Shown: piece after piece, positions 29,294-38,637 of the stretch | Layout of the letters: every line of letters begins with the position of its first letter | How positions within the stretch are numbered: the stretch's first letter is position 1 | Assembly (NCBI GenBank): GCA_015490195.1 | Contig: WFYG01000019.1 | Coordinates: forward strand, 1 to 64,000 | Origin: Thermovibrio sp. | GTDB lineage: Bacteria; Aquificota; Aquificia; Desulfurobacteriales; Desulfurobacteriaceae | DNA length: 64,000 bases | Direction of reading: 5' to 3' | Notes under the pieces: generated by a model | Database searches by the model: none | What the model was told of the DNA's origin: nothing | Seen by the model: the letters and a program-made list of their open reading frames with translations, nothing else | Translations under genes and position numbers: made by a program

Positions 29294-30952
29294 ATGTCTG
29301 AACTTGTAATCATAAACGAGTGCTGCCATCTGGAGTTTAACGCCGGCGATCTGAAAGTTCTACTGGTTTACCCGGGAGAGGAGAAGGTAGGACTCTCCAG
29401 CCTGGCAGTCCACAGGATATATTCCCTCTTAAACCAGATAGAGGGAGTAAGCTGTGATCTCATTTTTGAAGGGTTTAAGAGTTCCTACTTCTTGGGTTTA
29501 AGTCCGAAGGACTTTGACATTATCGCCTTCTCAATAACCTACGAGAACCACATCTTTAAGGCCGCAGAGCTCCTCTCAGGCTGGGGAATAAATCCTTTAA
29601 GAGAGAGAAGGGAGAACTCTCCCTTGATACTTGGAGGGGGAATAGGCCTTTACTACAACCCGGCGCCTTTCCTTCCGCTGTTTGATGCAGTTTACCTAGG
29701 AGAGGCAGAGGGGAGAATTGAAGAGGTTTTCGGAGCTCTGCGGCAGAACCCTACCCTTGAGGTCTTAGAAGAATTTGACAACGTAGTTGTAAGCAGGAAC
29801 CACATATTCAAGTATAACGGCCTGCTTATTGAAGAAATTTCAGGTGAGAAAAAAAGAATATACAGGTCAAAGATCTTTTCCCAAACTCCTTCCCACTCCT
29901 GTTTCCTTACGGGGGACACAGCCTTTAAAGACATGTTCCTCATAGAGCTTAATAGAGGCTGCATAGAAAAGTGCCGGTTCTGTGTTGCAACCTACATGGG
30001 GCTTCCGTACAGGGAGAAGAGCTTGGAAGTTGTTGAAAAAGAGATAGCCCTTGCGTCTAAATACGTTGATAGAGTTGGGCTAATAGGTGCAGGGGTAACC
30101 GACTACTCAAAGATGAAGGAGCTCCACCAGATTTTGAAAAAGTACGGCGTTAAGGCATCATTTTCCTCACTTAAGGCCTCCTCACCTTCCCCTGCCGTAT
30201 TTGAGATTATTAGAGAATCCGGGCAGAAAACTGTAACAATAGCTCCAGAAGCAGGAAGGGAAGAGCTCCGGTTCGCCATAAACAAAAAGGTTCCCGACGA
30301 GAAGTACTTCTCCTTTGCAGAAAAAGCCCTTGCAAGTGGAGCAGAGAACATAAAGCTATACTTCCTGATAGGACTTCCCGGGGAAACAGAGGAAGACATA
30401 AAGGCCATAGTAGAAATGACCTGGAAGTTCTCTGAAATTGCCAGAAGGTTCTGGAAAGAGAAAGGGGTAAGGGGAGAGATACACCTCAGCGTTAACCCGG
30501 TAATAGCAAAGCCGTTTACGCCGTTCCAGTGGTACGGGCTTAACCCGAAGTCGGTAATAGAAAAGAAGCTAAAACTCCTCAAAAAAGAGCTCAGGAAGGT
30601 AAAAGGGGTAAGGCTGACTCACGAAAACGTTAAAGATGCCATCCTTCAGGCCATAGTGTCAAGGGGTGATACGAGAGTGGGAGAAGCAGCCGTGATAAGC
30701 GCCGTTGAGAAGGTCCCGTTCAGGAAAGTTCTGAAGGAGATGGGACTGCCCTTTGAGGAGCTCTACACCAGAGAGAGGGAAAAGGACGAGGTATTCCCCT
30801 GGGATTTAGTAGAGAGCGGAATAAAGAGAGACTACCTATGGAGAGAGTACCAGTTTACCTATAGCAGAAAGTCTACGCCGACCTGTTTTCCCGGCTGCAA
30901 AGTATGCGGACTATGTGAAGGCGTTGAGGAAAAGGCAGTTGCAAAAGTTTAA
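29294..30952 (+). CDS. radical SAM protein with B12-binding-like N-terminal domain
   Basis: NRGCIEKCRFCVATYMGLPYREKS (CxxxCxxC), LYFLIGLPGETEEDIKAIVEM. Confidence 0.85.
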   Translation: MSELVIINECCHLEFNAGDLKVLLVYPGEEKVGLSSLAVHRIYSLLNQIEGVSCDLIFEGFKSSYFLGLSPKDFDIIAFSITYENHIFKAAELLSGWGINPLRERRENSPLILGGGIGLYYNPAPFLPLFDAVYLGEAEGRIEEVFGALRQNPTLEVLEEFDNVVVSRNHIFKYNGLLIEEISGEKKRIYRSKIFSQTPSHSCFLTGDTAFKDMFLIELNRGCIEKCRFCVATYMGLPYREKSLEVVEKEIALASKYVDRVGLIGAGVTDYSKMKELHQILKKYGVKASFSSLKASSPSPAVFEIIRESGQKTVTIAPEAGREELRFAINKKVPDEKYFSFAEKALASGAENIKLYFLIGLPGETEEDIKAIVEMTWKFSEIARRFWKEKGVRGEIHLSVNPVIAKPFTPFQWYGLNPKSVIEKKLKLLKKELRKVKGVRLTHENVKDAILQAIVSRGDTRVGEAAVISAVEKVPFRKVLKEMGLPFEELYTREREKDEVFPWDLVESGIKRDYLWREYQFTYSRKSTPTCFPGCKVCGLCEGVEEKAVAKV

Positions 30953-31048
30953 TGCAAGTTTGCAACTAAAGTTCAGGAAAGAGCAACTAAAGGAACAGAC
31001 ATTAAGAATATAATTCCTGTTAATAGAACATAAATGTTAGGAGAGCCC

Positions 31049-31972
31049 ATGCAAGTTTACCAGAGAACCCTTGCAAAGGAAGTGGCTTTCAGCGGAATAG
31101 GCCTTCACACAGGAAAAAAGGTAAACGTAAGACTGGTTCCCGCACCTGCCGACACAGGAATCGTCTTTATAAGAACGGATCTCAAGGGCTCTCCTTCAAT
31201 TAAAGCGTCTCCAGAGTACCTAAGCAGGCTCTTTTACGCAACAAACCTCTCCGATGGTAGCGTAAATGTCCAAACTGTTGAACACCTTATGGCTGCACTT
31301 TCGGCTTTTGGAGTTGACAACCTCTTCGTCTACCTAGACTCTGAAGAGTTGCCGATTCTTGACGGGAGCTCCGCCCCTTACGTCTACCTCTTTGAGGAAA
31401 CCGGAGTTAAAGAGCTCTCTAAAAAAAGAAAGTACGCAGTACTGAAGAGAGAGGTTCTTGTTGAATTTGAGGATAAAAGGATATTCGCCGAGCCTCTAAA
31501 CCACCTGGAGATAGACAACACAATCTCCTTCAATCACACCTATAAAAAGGTTCGCCACCAGAGGTTGGTTTACGTTCACACCTTAGAGAACTTCAAAGGG
31601 ATAGCAAAAGCAAGAACCTTCTGTTTCTATCAGGAGGTAGAAGCTCTAAGAGCAGCAGGGCTGGCAAAAGGTGGAAGCTTAGAGAACGCAATAGTTATAG
31701 ACGACTACGGAATACTGAACGAAGGCGGCCTCAGACTTGAAAATGAGTTTGTTGCCCACAAAACCCTTGACCTCATCGGAGACCTGTACATCCTCGGATA
31801 CCCTCTCCTTGCCAGAATAACGGCCTTCAGGACGGGACATGCCCTTAATGCAGCTCTGGTAAAGAGAATTTACGGCGAGAAGCTCTATGAGCTTGTAGAG
31901 TTTGAAGAGGGAGCAGCAGAAAAGACAAAAGGAGTAGCCTTTGGAGGAGAAGAAGCTCCCTCGGTTATTTAA
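31049..31972 (+). CDS. lpxC: UDP-3-O-acyl-N-acetylglucosamine deacetylase
   Basis: VAFSGIGLHTGKKV, TVEHLMAALSAFGVDN, DGSSAPYV, HKTLDLIGDLYILG. Confidence 0.93.
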   Translation: MQVYQRTLAKEVAFSGIGLHTGKKVNVRLVPAPADTGIVFIRTDLKGSPSIKASPEYLSRLFYATNLSDGSVNVQTVEHLMAALSAFGVDNLFVYLDSEELPILDGSSAPYVYLFEETGVKELSKKRKYAVLKREVLVEFEDKRIFAEPLNHLEIDNTISFNHTYKKVRHQRLVYVHTLENFKGIAKARTFCFYQEVEALRAAGLAKGGSLENAIVIDDYGILNEGGLRLENEFVAHKTLDLIGDLYILGYPLLARITAFRTGHALNAALVKRIYGEKLYELVEFEEGAAEKTKGVAFGGEEAPSVI

Positions 31973-32318
31973 CAGGTACAGGTTTCAGATAGCCCTTACA
32001 ATATTCTTCACTGTTTTAATAGCACTTATCCCCTTTTTCTACCTCCAGCTTTTCCCCAGCAGTAATATTCAGCTTAAACTGATGACAATGAGGTGTTTTG
32101 GCCTTAACTTCCTTTCCGGAGCTCTCTTTTTCTGGTTTGAAGGTGGGAAGTTCAGGGAGCTCCTTCCATTCCCTGTTGCAGGAGTGATTCTCTCCCTCAT
32201 CTACCTTAAAATCGGAAATTTCCTTTTACTCCTGTTTTGCCTCCCGGCAACGGCAACTTCTGTTCTAATGGTTGCTCTGATAGCTTTCACCTCAATAAAA
32301 GTGAAGTTTGAGAGATAG
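31941..32318 (+). CDS. hypothetical membrane protein
   Basis: 125-aa ORF with several hydrophobic segments, overlaps lpxC 3' end. Confidence 0.6.
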   Translation: MEEKKLPRLFNRYRFQIALTIFFTVLIALIPFFYLQLFPSSNIQLKLMTMRCFGLNFLSGALFFWFEGGKFRELLPFPVAGVILSLIYLKIGNFLLLLFCLPATATSVLMVALIAFTSIKVKFER

Positions 32319-32384
32319 AAGGAATCATCCTTTAACAAAATATTCCTGTAAAATATCAACTCCAAACCAGTCAGGAGTTCTACT

Positions 32385-32726
32385 TTGAAAGTTAATCGCC
32401 AAATTTTGAACGAAGTAGACTTTCAGAAAGGTAACGGCCTTATTCCCGTTGTAGTTCAGGATTTTTCAACAAAAGCCGTTCTTATGGTAGCCTATGCAAA
32501 CAGGGAAGCCCTTGAAAAAACTCTTGAAACCGGTTACGCCCACTACTACTCCCGTTCAAGAGGAAAACTCTGGAAAAAGGGAGAAACCTCCGGAAACGTT
32601 CAAAAAGTAAAAGAGGTTCTTGTTGACTGCGACGGAGACACCCTCCTCTACCTGGTAGAACAGAGAGGAGTTGCCTGCCATACAGGTGAGTACAGCTGCT
32701 TTTTCAGGAAACTTGCGGAGGAATGA
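32385..32726 (+). CDS. hisI: phosphoribosyl-AMP cyclohydrolase
   Basis: [61 protein letters not shown]. Confidence 0.95.
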   Translation: MKVNRQILNEVDFQKGNGLIPVVVQDFSTKAVLMVAYANREALEKTLETGYAHYYSRSRGKLWKKGETSGNVQKVKEVLVDCDGDTLLYLVEQRGVACHTGEYSCFFRKLAEE

Positions 32727-33013
32727 TGGAGATAGGAAAGGTTCTAAAAGAACTCTACAGGATTATTGAAAAGAGAAAGGAAGAACTTCCTGAAGGTTCC
32801 TATACAGCTTCTCTCTTTAAGGCCGGAGAGAACAGAATACTTCAAAAAGTTGGTGAAGAAGCGATAGAGACTATTCTGGCTCTGAAGTCTGGAAACAACG
32901 AAGAAGCCGTTTACGAAGTTTCAGATCTTCTATACCACTTGACGGTAGCCCTTGTAAACAGAGGCATCACTTACGACGAAATAGCAAAGGAACTTGAGAG
33001 GCGAATGAAATAG
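32723..33013 (+). CDS. hisE: phosphoribosyl-ATP pyrophosphatase
   Basis: [45 protein letters not shown]. Confidence 0.93.
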   Translation: MMEIGKVLKELYRIIEKRKEELPEGSYTASLFKAGENRILQKVGEEAIETILALKSGNNEEAVYEVSDLLYHLTVALVNRGITYDEIAKELERRMK

Positions 33014-34212
33014 TGAAGGTAGACAAACTTGATAAGTACTTTACTCCTGAAGAGGTAGGAAGGCTTCTTGAGAACTTTGTATCACAACTCGGGGCTTCTT
33101 CAATGGTCTGGGACGAGAGGGGGAAGCTCCGGTTTGCAGATTTTGTTACCCCTTACTGCGAAACCATCTACTCAAAAGTTCCCCAAAGGTGTGAAGAAGA
33201 TAGAAGAATCCGTTTTGAAAAAGCAAAGAAAAGGAAGAAACCTTTTCTCCACACCTGCTTTGCCGGAAAACTTAACTTCGTTATCCCTCTTAAGTTCTAC
33301 TCCGGTAAGGATGAGTTCTTTATAGGCGTTGCCGGCGGCTGACAGGGTTTAGACAAACTCTCCCGTCGGGAGATAGAAAAAATTGAAGCCCTGGCAAAAG
33401 AGATAGGTATACCTCCAGAAAAGCTTCTGAGACTCGCCGAAGAAGACTATCAGTTCGGCTGCCAGAGGTTGGGCTTTCCTGTACCGAAAGTTGGAAGGAA
33501 GAGCTCCCTTCTCTTTCAGTCTGAAATGTTCCAGAAAGCCTTCAACAGACGCTTAAAGTTACCGCGAAATTATCCGAAAGAACTCCTCCATATTATGAAC
33601 AGAGTAGAAGAGCTTATAGGCTGGAACTTCGTAAAAAGGCTTCCTACAGACGGTAACCACCTATCCCGCCCCGTTCTTGAAGCCCTTAACGACCTGGTAG
33701 AGTCCGTAGAGTTCCTGATTAAGAGAATAGTTCCAAGGAAAATTAGTTACTACGCCTTCAGAGACCCTCTTACAGAGGTCTTTAACCGACACTTCCTTCA
33801 GGAACAGCTCCACTTCTTTGCAATAAACGGGAAAAACTTCCCGATTGGAGTCATATACCTTGACCTTGATAACCTGAAGAGGGTAAACGACAGGTTCGGC
33901 CATAAGGTGGGAGATCTTTATATTCAAAGGTTTGCCTCTATACTCCGCTCCTCTGTAAGAAAGGGCGATCTAATAGTAAGGCTGGGAGGAGACGAGTTCC
34001 TGATTATCGTTCCTAAGGCCGGAGAGAGGCAGATGGAAGAAATACTGAGAAGAATAAGAAACGCCACAAACGCAGTTAACAGAGAAAGGGAGCTCCCCGT
34101 TCCCATCTCATTCTCGGCAGGCTGGAGCATCTGGACCTCCCCAGACGAACCCTTTGAGGAAGCCCTAGAGAGGGCAGACAAGATGATGTATCTGAACAAG
34201 TTCTCCCGCTAA
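33013..34212 (+). CDS. PocR sensory domain - GGDEF diguanylate cyclase, candidate selenoprotein with in-frame TGA at 33340-33342
   Basis: ORFs 33013-33342 and 33469-34212 share one frame; only TGA separates them, and sequence between (QGLDKLSREIEKIEALAKEIGIPPEKLLRLAEEDYQFG) is coherent; RLGGDEFLIIVPKAGE. Confidence 0.7.
33359..33373 (+). promoter_or_regulatory. SECIS-like hairpin downstream of in-frame TGA
   Basis: TCTCCC-GTC-GGGAGA perfect 6-bp stem, loop begins GU, 16 nt after TGA. Confidence 0.45.
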
Positions 34213-34550
34213 CGGCAGACCATTGGTCCCAGCGGAGCTCCTCCCAGAAGGTGGAAATGGAGGTGGTAGATCTCCTGACCTCCATCTCTGTTACAGTTAA
34301 CCAGAACTCTGTAACCACTCTCTGCTATTCCCATCTCCTTGGCAATTTTCTTTATCACCATGAAGATGTGGCCTATTAATTCCTTGTGCTTTTCCTCTAA
34401 GTCGTTTACCGTAGGAATGTGCTCTTTGGGAATTACAAGTATGTGGACTGGTGCTTGAGGGTTTATGTCGTGGAAAGCCATAACTTTGTCGTCTTCGTAA
34501 ACAACCTTAGCGGGAATCTCTTTGTTAACTATCTTGCAGAAGACGCACAT
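34209..34550 (-). CDS. HIT-family hydrolase
   Basis: CVFCKIVNKEIPAKVVYEDD, YHLHFHLLGG. Confidence 0.95.
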   Translation of the reverse strand: MCVFCKIVNKEIPAKVVYEDDKVMAFHDINPQAPVHILVIPKEHIPTVNDLEEKHKELIGHIFMVIKKIAKEMGIAESGYRVLVNCNRDGGQEIYHLHFHLLGGAPLGPMVCR

Positions 34551-35857
34551 CTCTCTCCTCCCTTTGCATAGCTTTCTTCAAGTTTAACAAAGTCGGCAGC
34601 TGCAACTGCCACTATCTCATAACCGGAGATGTAATAGAGCCAGTTGTTAACGGCAACGGAAGTGACAGCCAGCGTTCTATCTCTGTACTTCATAAACCCC
34701 GTAAACCACTCGCATCTGCCTTCTGGGTAGCTTTTCTCCGTAAGGGTTCCCGTCTTCCCACCGATCACTAAGTTCCTGTACCTGCCGAGCATTCTAAAGT
34801 ACCTTCTGTGTGAAACAGTTCCCATTTTTACAGTTAAAACCATCATCCTTTCAATCTCTTTTGCAGTTTCAGGCTTTATAACCCTCTCAATTGAAACAGG
34901 CTTAAAGGAGTACTCCCTGCCGGTTTTAAGGTCTACTACCTTCTCAACGAGATAGGGTTTAACCATAACTCCGCCGTTTACAACCGTTTGGGCTATCAGT
35001 GCCTCGTGGAACGGACTCGTTACTGTATCTCCAAGTCCTGCCCCCACAAGAGCAAGCTCGTAGTCGTCTAAAGGTTCTCTAATGAGTCCCCAGGGGAAGT
35101 TGTAGCCTTTTCTGTTGAAGCCAAACCTGTAGGCGTACTCAAGGAGCCTCTTCTTTCCGACAAGCCTTGCAAGGTTTCCAAAGAAAGGGTTTGCCGAAGT
35201 TGCAAAAGACTGAGAAAAAACCCTCTCCACCCTGTACCTGCTGTTCAACCAGACAGAGGGGGAACAGGAATCCCCAAGACCTCCACAGTTGAGCTCCGTT
35301 TTTGGAGTTGCAACTCCCGTGTCAAGGGCCGCTGCAGCTGTAACGATTTTAAAGGTTGAAGCCGTTGGGAAGGAACGCTTAAAGAGAAGGTTGGGATGTT
35401 TAAGGCTTGATACCGCCGCTACAACGGCTCCCGTTTTCGGGTCCATAGCAACGTAAGCGCCGTACTTTACCTTAAAACGCCTGAATTCTTCCTCTACAGC
35501 CTTCTGAAACTTCGGGTTTACGGTAAATACAATCTTGTAGTCTCCTGTGTTGTAGACGTAGTGATCTCCCTCAACTTCCGCCTTTTTGAAGAGCTGGTAC
35601 TGGAGTTTAAAATCGGCCTGGAGCTCCTTCACTATAGGTGGTGTTGAAGGGATAACCTTCTCAACTTTCGCCTCGGCCTCTCCGTTTGCCTCCTTTTTAG
35701 ACGGTAGAAAACTGTTTACGAGAAAAGTTAGGAGGACGAAGAAGAGAGCTGATGCGAGGGGAACCAAAACTAACTTTAACTTCTCTTTCATCCTTATAGA
35801 GACCTCCCTGCAGCCATATAATATATGCACAGCCATAAGGAGGTTTAGTTTTGACAA
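34529..35857 (-). CDS. penicillin-binding protein, transpeptidase domain
   Basis: STFKIVTAAAALDTG (SxxK), GKTGT motif; start possibly 35791 (MKEKLKL...). Confidence 0.85.
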   Translation of the reverse strand: MSKLNLLMAVHILYGCREVSIRMKEKLKLVLVPLASALFFVLLTFLVNSFLPSKKEANGEAEAKVEKVIPSTPPIVKELQADFKLQYQLFKKAEVEGDHYVYNTGDYKIVFTVNPKFQKAVEEEFRRFKVKYGAYVAMDPKTGAVVAAVSSLKHPNLLFKRSFPTASTFKIVTAAAALDTGVATPKTELNCGGLGDSCSPSVWLNSRYRVERVFSQSFATSANPFFGNLARLVGKKRLLEYAYRFGFNRKGYNFPWGLIREPLDDYELALVGAGLGDTVTSPFHEALIAQTVVNGGVMVKPYLVEKVVDLKTGREYSFKPVSIERVIKPETAKEIERMMVLTVKMGTVSHRRYFRMLGRYRNLVIGGKTGTLTEKSYPEGRCEWFTGFMKYRDRTLAVTSVAVNNWLYYISGYEIVAVAAADFVKLEESYAKGGERCASSAR

Positions 35858-36930
35858 TAAGAGGAGTCCTTATTGAAACAGCGTACAGACGGCTCGGAAC
35901 AGTTTCTCTCTCTCCAGACGGCCTTGACAAGGTGCTGGAGAGAGTAAAGGAGCTCTGGTGGGAGCTCCCATCTCCGGCACCCCCGGAGCGCGCCGGAGCG
36001 GTTGACGGAAGCAGAAACAGAAAAGAGTTTTCAGGTTACGTCGTTTACGCAGTAGGAGCAGCATCTGTTACGTTTAAAGGTTCCGACCCTGAAAACCTTG
36101 AGATAGAGGCAGACGTTGACCTCCTAAAGCCTTACGAGTATTCAGACTCAAGGCTCAGAATACTTATGGGAATTTTAGAGTTTAAGAGAGCTCTCTCCCT
36201 CCTAGCGGAAGTTTCCCTTCTGATGCTTGACGGCTCCATGCTGGGAGCTCTGGTCAGGCCGCCCTCCTTTTACCACGAAGTAGAGAAGGAAATCAGAGAG
36301 GTTGTAGAGGAACTCTTTGAAGAGCTGAAGGAGAGTTACTCACCGGGGAAAATAAACTCAAAAGAGTTCTACTCAAGGTTCCCCGAGACAATCTCCGGAA
36401 GGGATTACGCCGTTGCTGCAGGCTATCTTGAATACCTTGAATATCTCTACACCATCCACCTACTCCTTAAAAGAGCAAAAGAGGAGGGGAAACTCCTCAT
36501 TGCCATATCAAAGAGGTCAGACTCCCGACTCCACTCACTTGACAGGCTCCTTCCCGATATAACAGTTCTAAACCTTTTAAACCTGCCCCCCGGATTTACC
36601 GAGCCAGCGTTTGGAAGGAGGGTAGATACAGAGAGAAAGTTCAAGTACCCCGGAGAGTTTGACGATTTATTAAGGAGTTTTGAGTTTACCGTTTCTTATC
36701 TGAAGCTCGGGGAGTGGGTTCACAAGCTGGAACTCCTTGAGACTTCAGAGGAAAAGTTCAAGAGCTTTGAGAGAGCTCTCTCTCACCTCAACTTCTACTC
36801 AGTCTCCGGCTACCCCTACCCACTTGCCGAAGTCCACAGGAGCGTGAAGATAACCTCTTCCGATATAGAAGAGGTTCTAAGGATACTGAAGTTTAAGGGG
36901 ATCACCGGCAGGGAGGCTCTGGGTGAGTAA
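35851..36930 (+). CDS. nurA: NurA-domain nuclease
   Basis: GAVDGSRNRKEFSGYVVYAVGAASV; LLMLDGSMLGALVRPPSF; LIAISKRSDSR. Confidence 0.8.
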   Translation: MTIRGVLIETAYRRLGTVSLSPDGLDKVLERVKELWWELPSPAPPERAGAVDGSRNRKEFSGYVVYAVGAASVTFKGSDPENLEIEADVDLLKPYEYSDSRLRILMGILEFKRALSLLAEVSLLMLDGSMLGALVRPPSFYHEVEKEIREVVEELFEELKESYSPGKINSKEFYSRFPETISGRDYAVAAGYLEYLEYLYTIHLLLKRAKEEGKLLIAISKRSDSRLHSLDRLLPDITVLNLLNLPPGFTEPAFGRRVDTERKFKYPGEFDDLLRSFEFTVSYLKLGEWVHKLELLETSEEKFKSFERALSHLNFYSVSGYPYPLAEVHRSVKITSSDIEEVLRILKFKGITGREALGE

Positions 36931-37615
36931 CCCCTTTACCGGCAAAGCTGCCAGGGAGTACGACTCCTTTTTTGAAACGCCTTTCGGAAGAACCGTTCTG
37001 AAACTGGAAGGGAAGCTCCTTCTGAACCTGCTTCTCCCCTACAGAGAGGGGGAGCTCCTTGAGGTTGGTTGCGGAACGGGAATCTGGATGAAGTTCTTGA
37101 AAGATAGGGAATTCAGAGAGCCTACAGGTCTTGACCTGTCGCTTGACATGCTCCGTCAGGCAAGGAAGAAAGGACTGAGGAAACTGGTAAACGGAACGGC
37201 ACTCAGTCTGCCGTTTCCAGACGACTCGTTTGACGTCTCCCTCTTTATAACAAGCCTTGAGTTCGTTACAGACAAAAAGAGAGCTCTCCTTGAGGCCACC
37301 AGAGTTTCAAGGGAGGCCGTAGTCGTTGCCTTTCTCAACCGTTATTCACTTTTAAATCTCTACAGAGAGGCGAAGAGCCTTTTTAGAAGTTCCGTCTACT
37401 CTTCTGCAAACTTCCTGACAAAGGGAGAGCTCCTTAAACTCTCACGGTACGTCGGCGAGGTGGGCAGAAAGAGGCTAAAACTGGAAAAGTTCCTTACAAC
37501 GCTTAATTTAAGTATCACCAAATTTGTAAACGAAGAGTGGGAGAGGAGGATCGGCTTCAACTCCCCACTCGGCGCCTTTGCAGCAGCTCTCTTTAAGGTA
37601 AAACGATGGAGTTAG
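36923..37615 (+). CDS. class I SAM-dependent methyltransferase
   Basis: LLEVGCGTGIWMKFLKD, GLDLSLDMLRQARKKG, LPFPDDSFDVSLFITSLEFV. Confidence 0.88.
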   Translation: MSNPFTGKAAREYDSFFETPFGRTVLKLEGKLLLNLLLPYREGELLEVGCGTGIWMKFLKDREFREPTGLDLSLDMLRQARKKGLRKLVNGTALSLPFPDDSFDVSLFITSLEFVTDKKRALLEATRVSREAVVVAFLNRYSLLNLYREAKSLFRSSVYSSANFLTKGELLKLSRYVGEVGRKRLKLEKFLTTLNLSITKFVNEEWERRIGFNSPLGAFAAALFKVKRWS

Positions 37616-38637
37616 TAAGAGAGATAACGGTTAAAGAAGCTCTTGAGAAGGGGTACTGGTTTATAGATACAAGAACAAAAGAGGAGTTTGAGGAGTTTCA
37701 TATTCCTGGAGCCTACAACGTTCCTCTCTTTACGGCTGAGGAGAGGAAAAAGGTCTCTCAGGTTTACTACGAGAAGGGAGAAAAAGAGGCAAGACTATAC
37801 GCTTTAGAGCTGGTAGGTCCTAAACTTCACAAAATAGTTAGGGAAATAAAAGAGATTAAAGAAAAAGAGGGAAAAGTTGTCGTTTACTGTTGGCGGGGAG
37901 GCATGAGGAGCCTTGCCGTTGCTGCAATCTGCACCCTTGCAGGCGTCAACGTCCCCAGACTGATAGGAGGATACAGAGCTTTCAGGCAGTACATATTGAA
38001 CCGAATGGAGGAACGCCTAAGAGAGAAAAAGCTCGTTGTTCTCTACGGACCTACAGGTTCTGGAAAAACCAGAATACTAAGGATTTTAAAAGAGAAAGGA
38101 TACCCGGTCATAGACCTTGAAGGTCTTGCAGGTCACAGAGGTTCAGTATTCGGAGGAATAGGACTGAAACAGCCCTCCCAGAAGATGTTTGATGCTCTGC
38201 TCTGGCAGGAACTTGAAAAGCTGAAAGACTCTCCCTGTATCCTCGTTGAAGGAGAGAGCCGAAAAATAGGAAAGCTCTTTATCCCCGAACCCTTCTGGGA
38301 AGCCATGGAGAGAGGAGAGAAACTCTACGTTGAGATTCCTCTTGAAGAGAGAATAAGGATTTCAATGAAGGACTACGGAGTTAGAGAGTTTCCTCCTGAG
38401 GTCTACCTTGAGGCGCTCTCAAGAATAAAGAAGATACTGGGAGACGAGAAGTACAGGAAAATCAAAGCCCTAATAGAGGAGGAGAGATACCCGGAAGCTG
38501 TAGCTGAACTCATGGTTAACTACTACGACAAACTCTACGCCCGCTCAACCCCTAACGAGGTTAAGCCTTTTAAGGCAAAGAGCTTTGAAGAAGCTGTTTC
38601 TGTTGTTGAAAACTACTTAGCCTCAGCTTGCGGATAG
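37606..38637 (+). CDS. mnmH: tRNA 2-selenouridine synthase
   Basis: Rhodanese domain FIDTRTKEEFEEFHIPGAYNVPL, VVYCWRGGMRSLA, LIGGYRAFRQY, P-loop GPTGSGKTRIL, LEGLAGHRGSVFGGIG, VEGESRKIGK. Confidence 0.93.
   Translation: MELVREITVKEALEKGYWFIDTRTKEEFEEFHIPGAYNVPLFTAEERKKVSQVYYEKGEKEARLYALELVGPKLHKIVREIKEIKEKEGKVVVYCWRGGMRSLAVAAICTLAGVNVPRLIGGYRAFRQYILNRMEERLREKKLVVLYGPTGSGKTRILRILKEKGYPVIDLEGLAGHRGSVFGGIGLKQPSQKMFDALLWQELEKLKDSPCILVEGESRKIGKLFIPEPFWEAMERGEKLYVEIPLEERIRISMKDYGVREFPPEVYLEALSRIKKILGDEKYRKIKALIEEERYPEAVAELMVNYYDKLYARSTPNEVKPFKAKSFEEAVSVVENYLASACG

Noticed and set aside
33469-34212. Independent short GGDEF gene
   Set aside because: Its apparent start (TTG at 33469) lacks a convincing RBS and cuts the sensory domain; in-frame continuity with 33013-33342 is a better reading.
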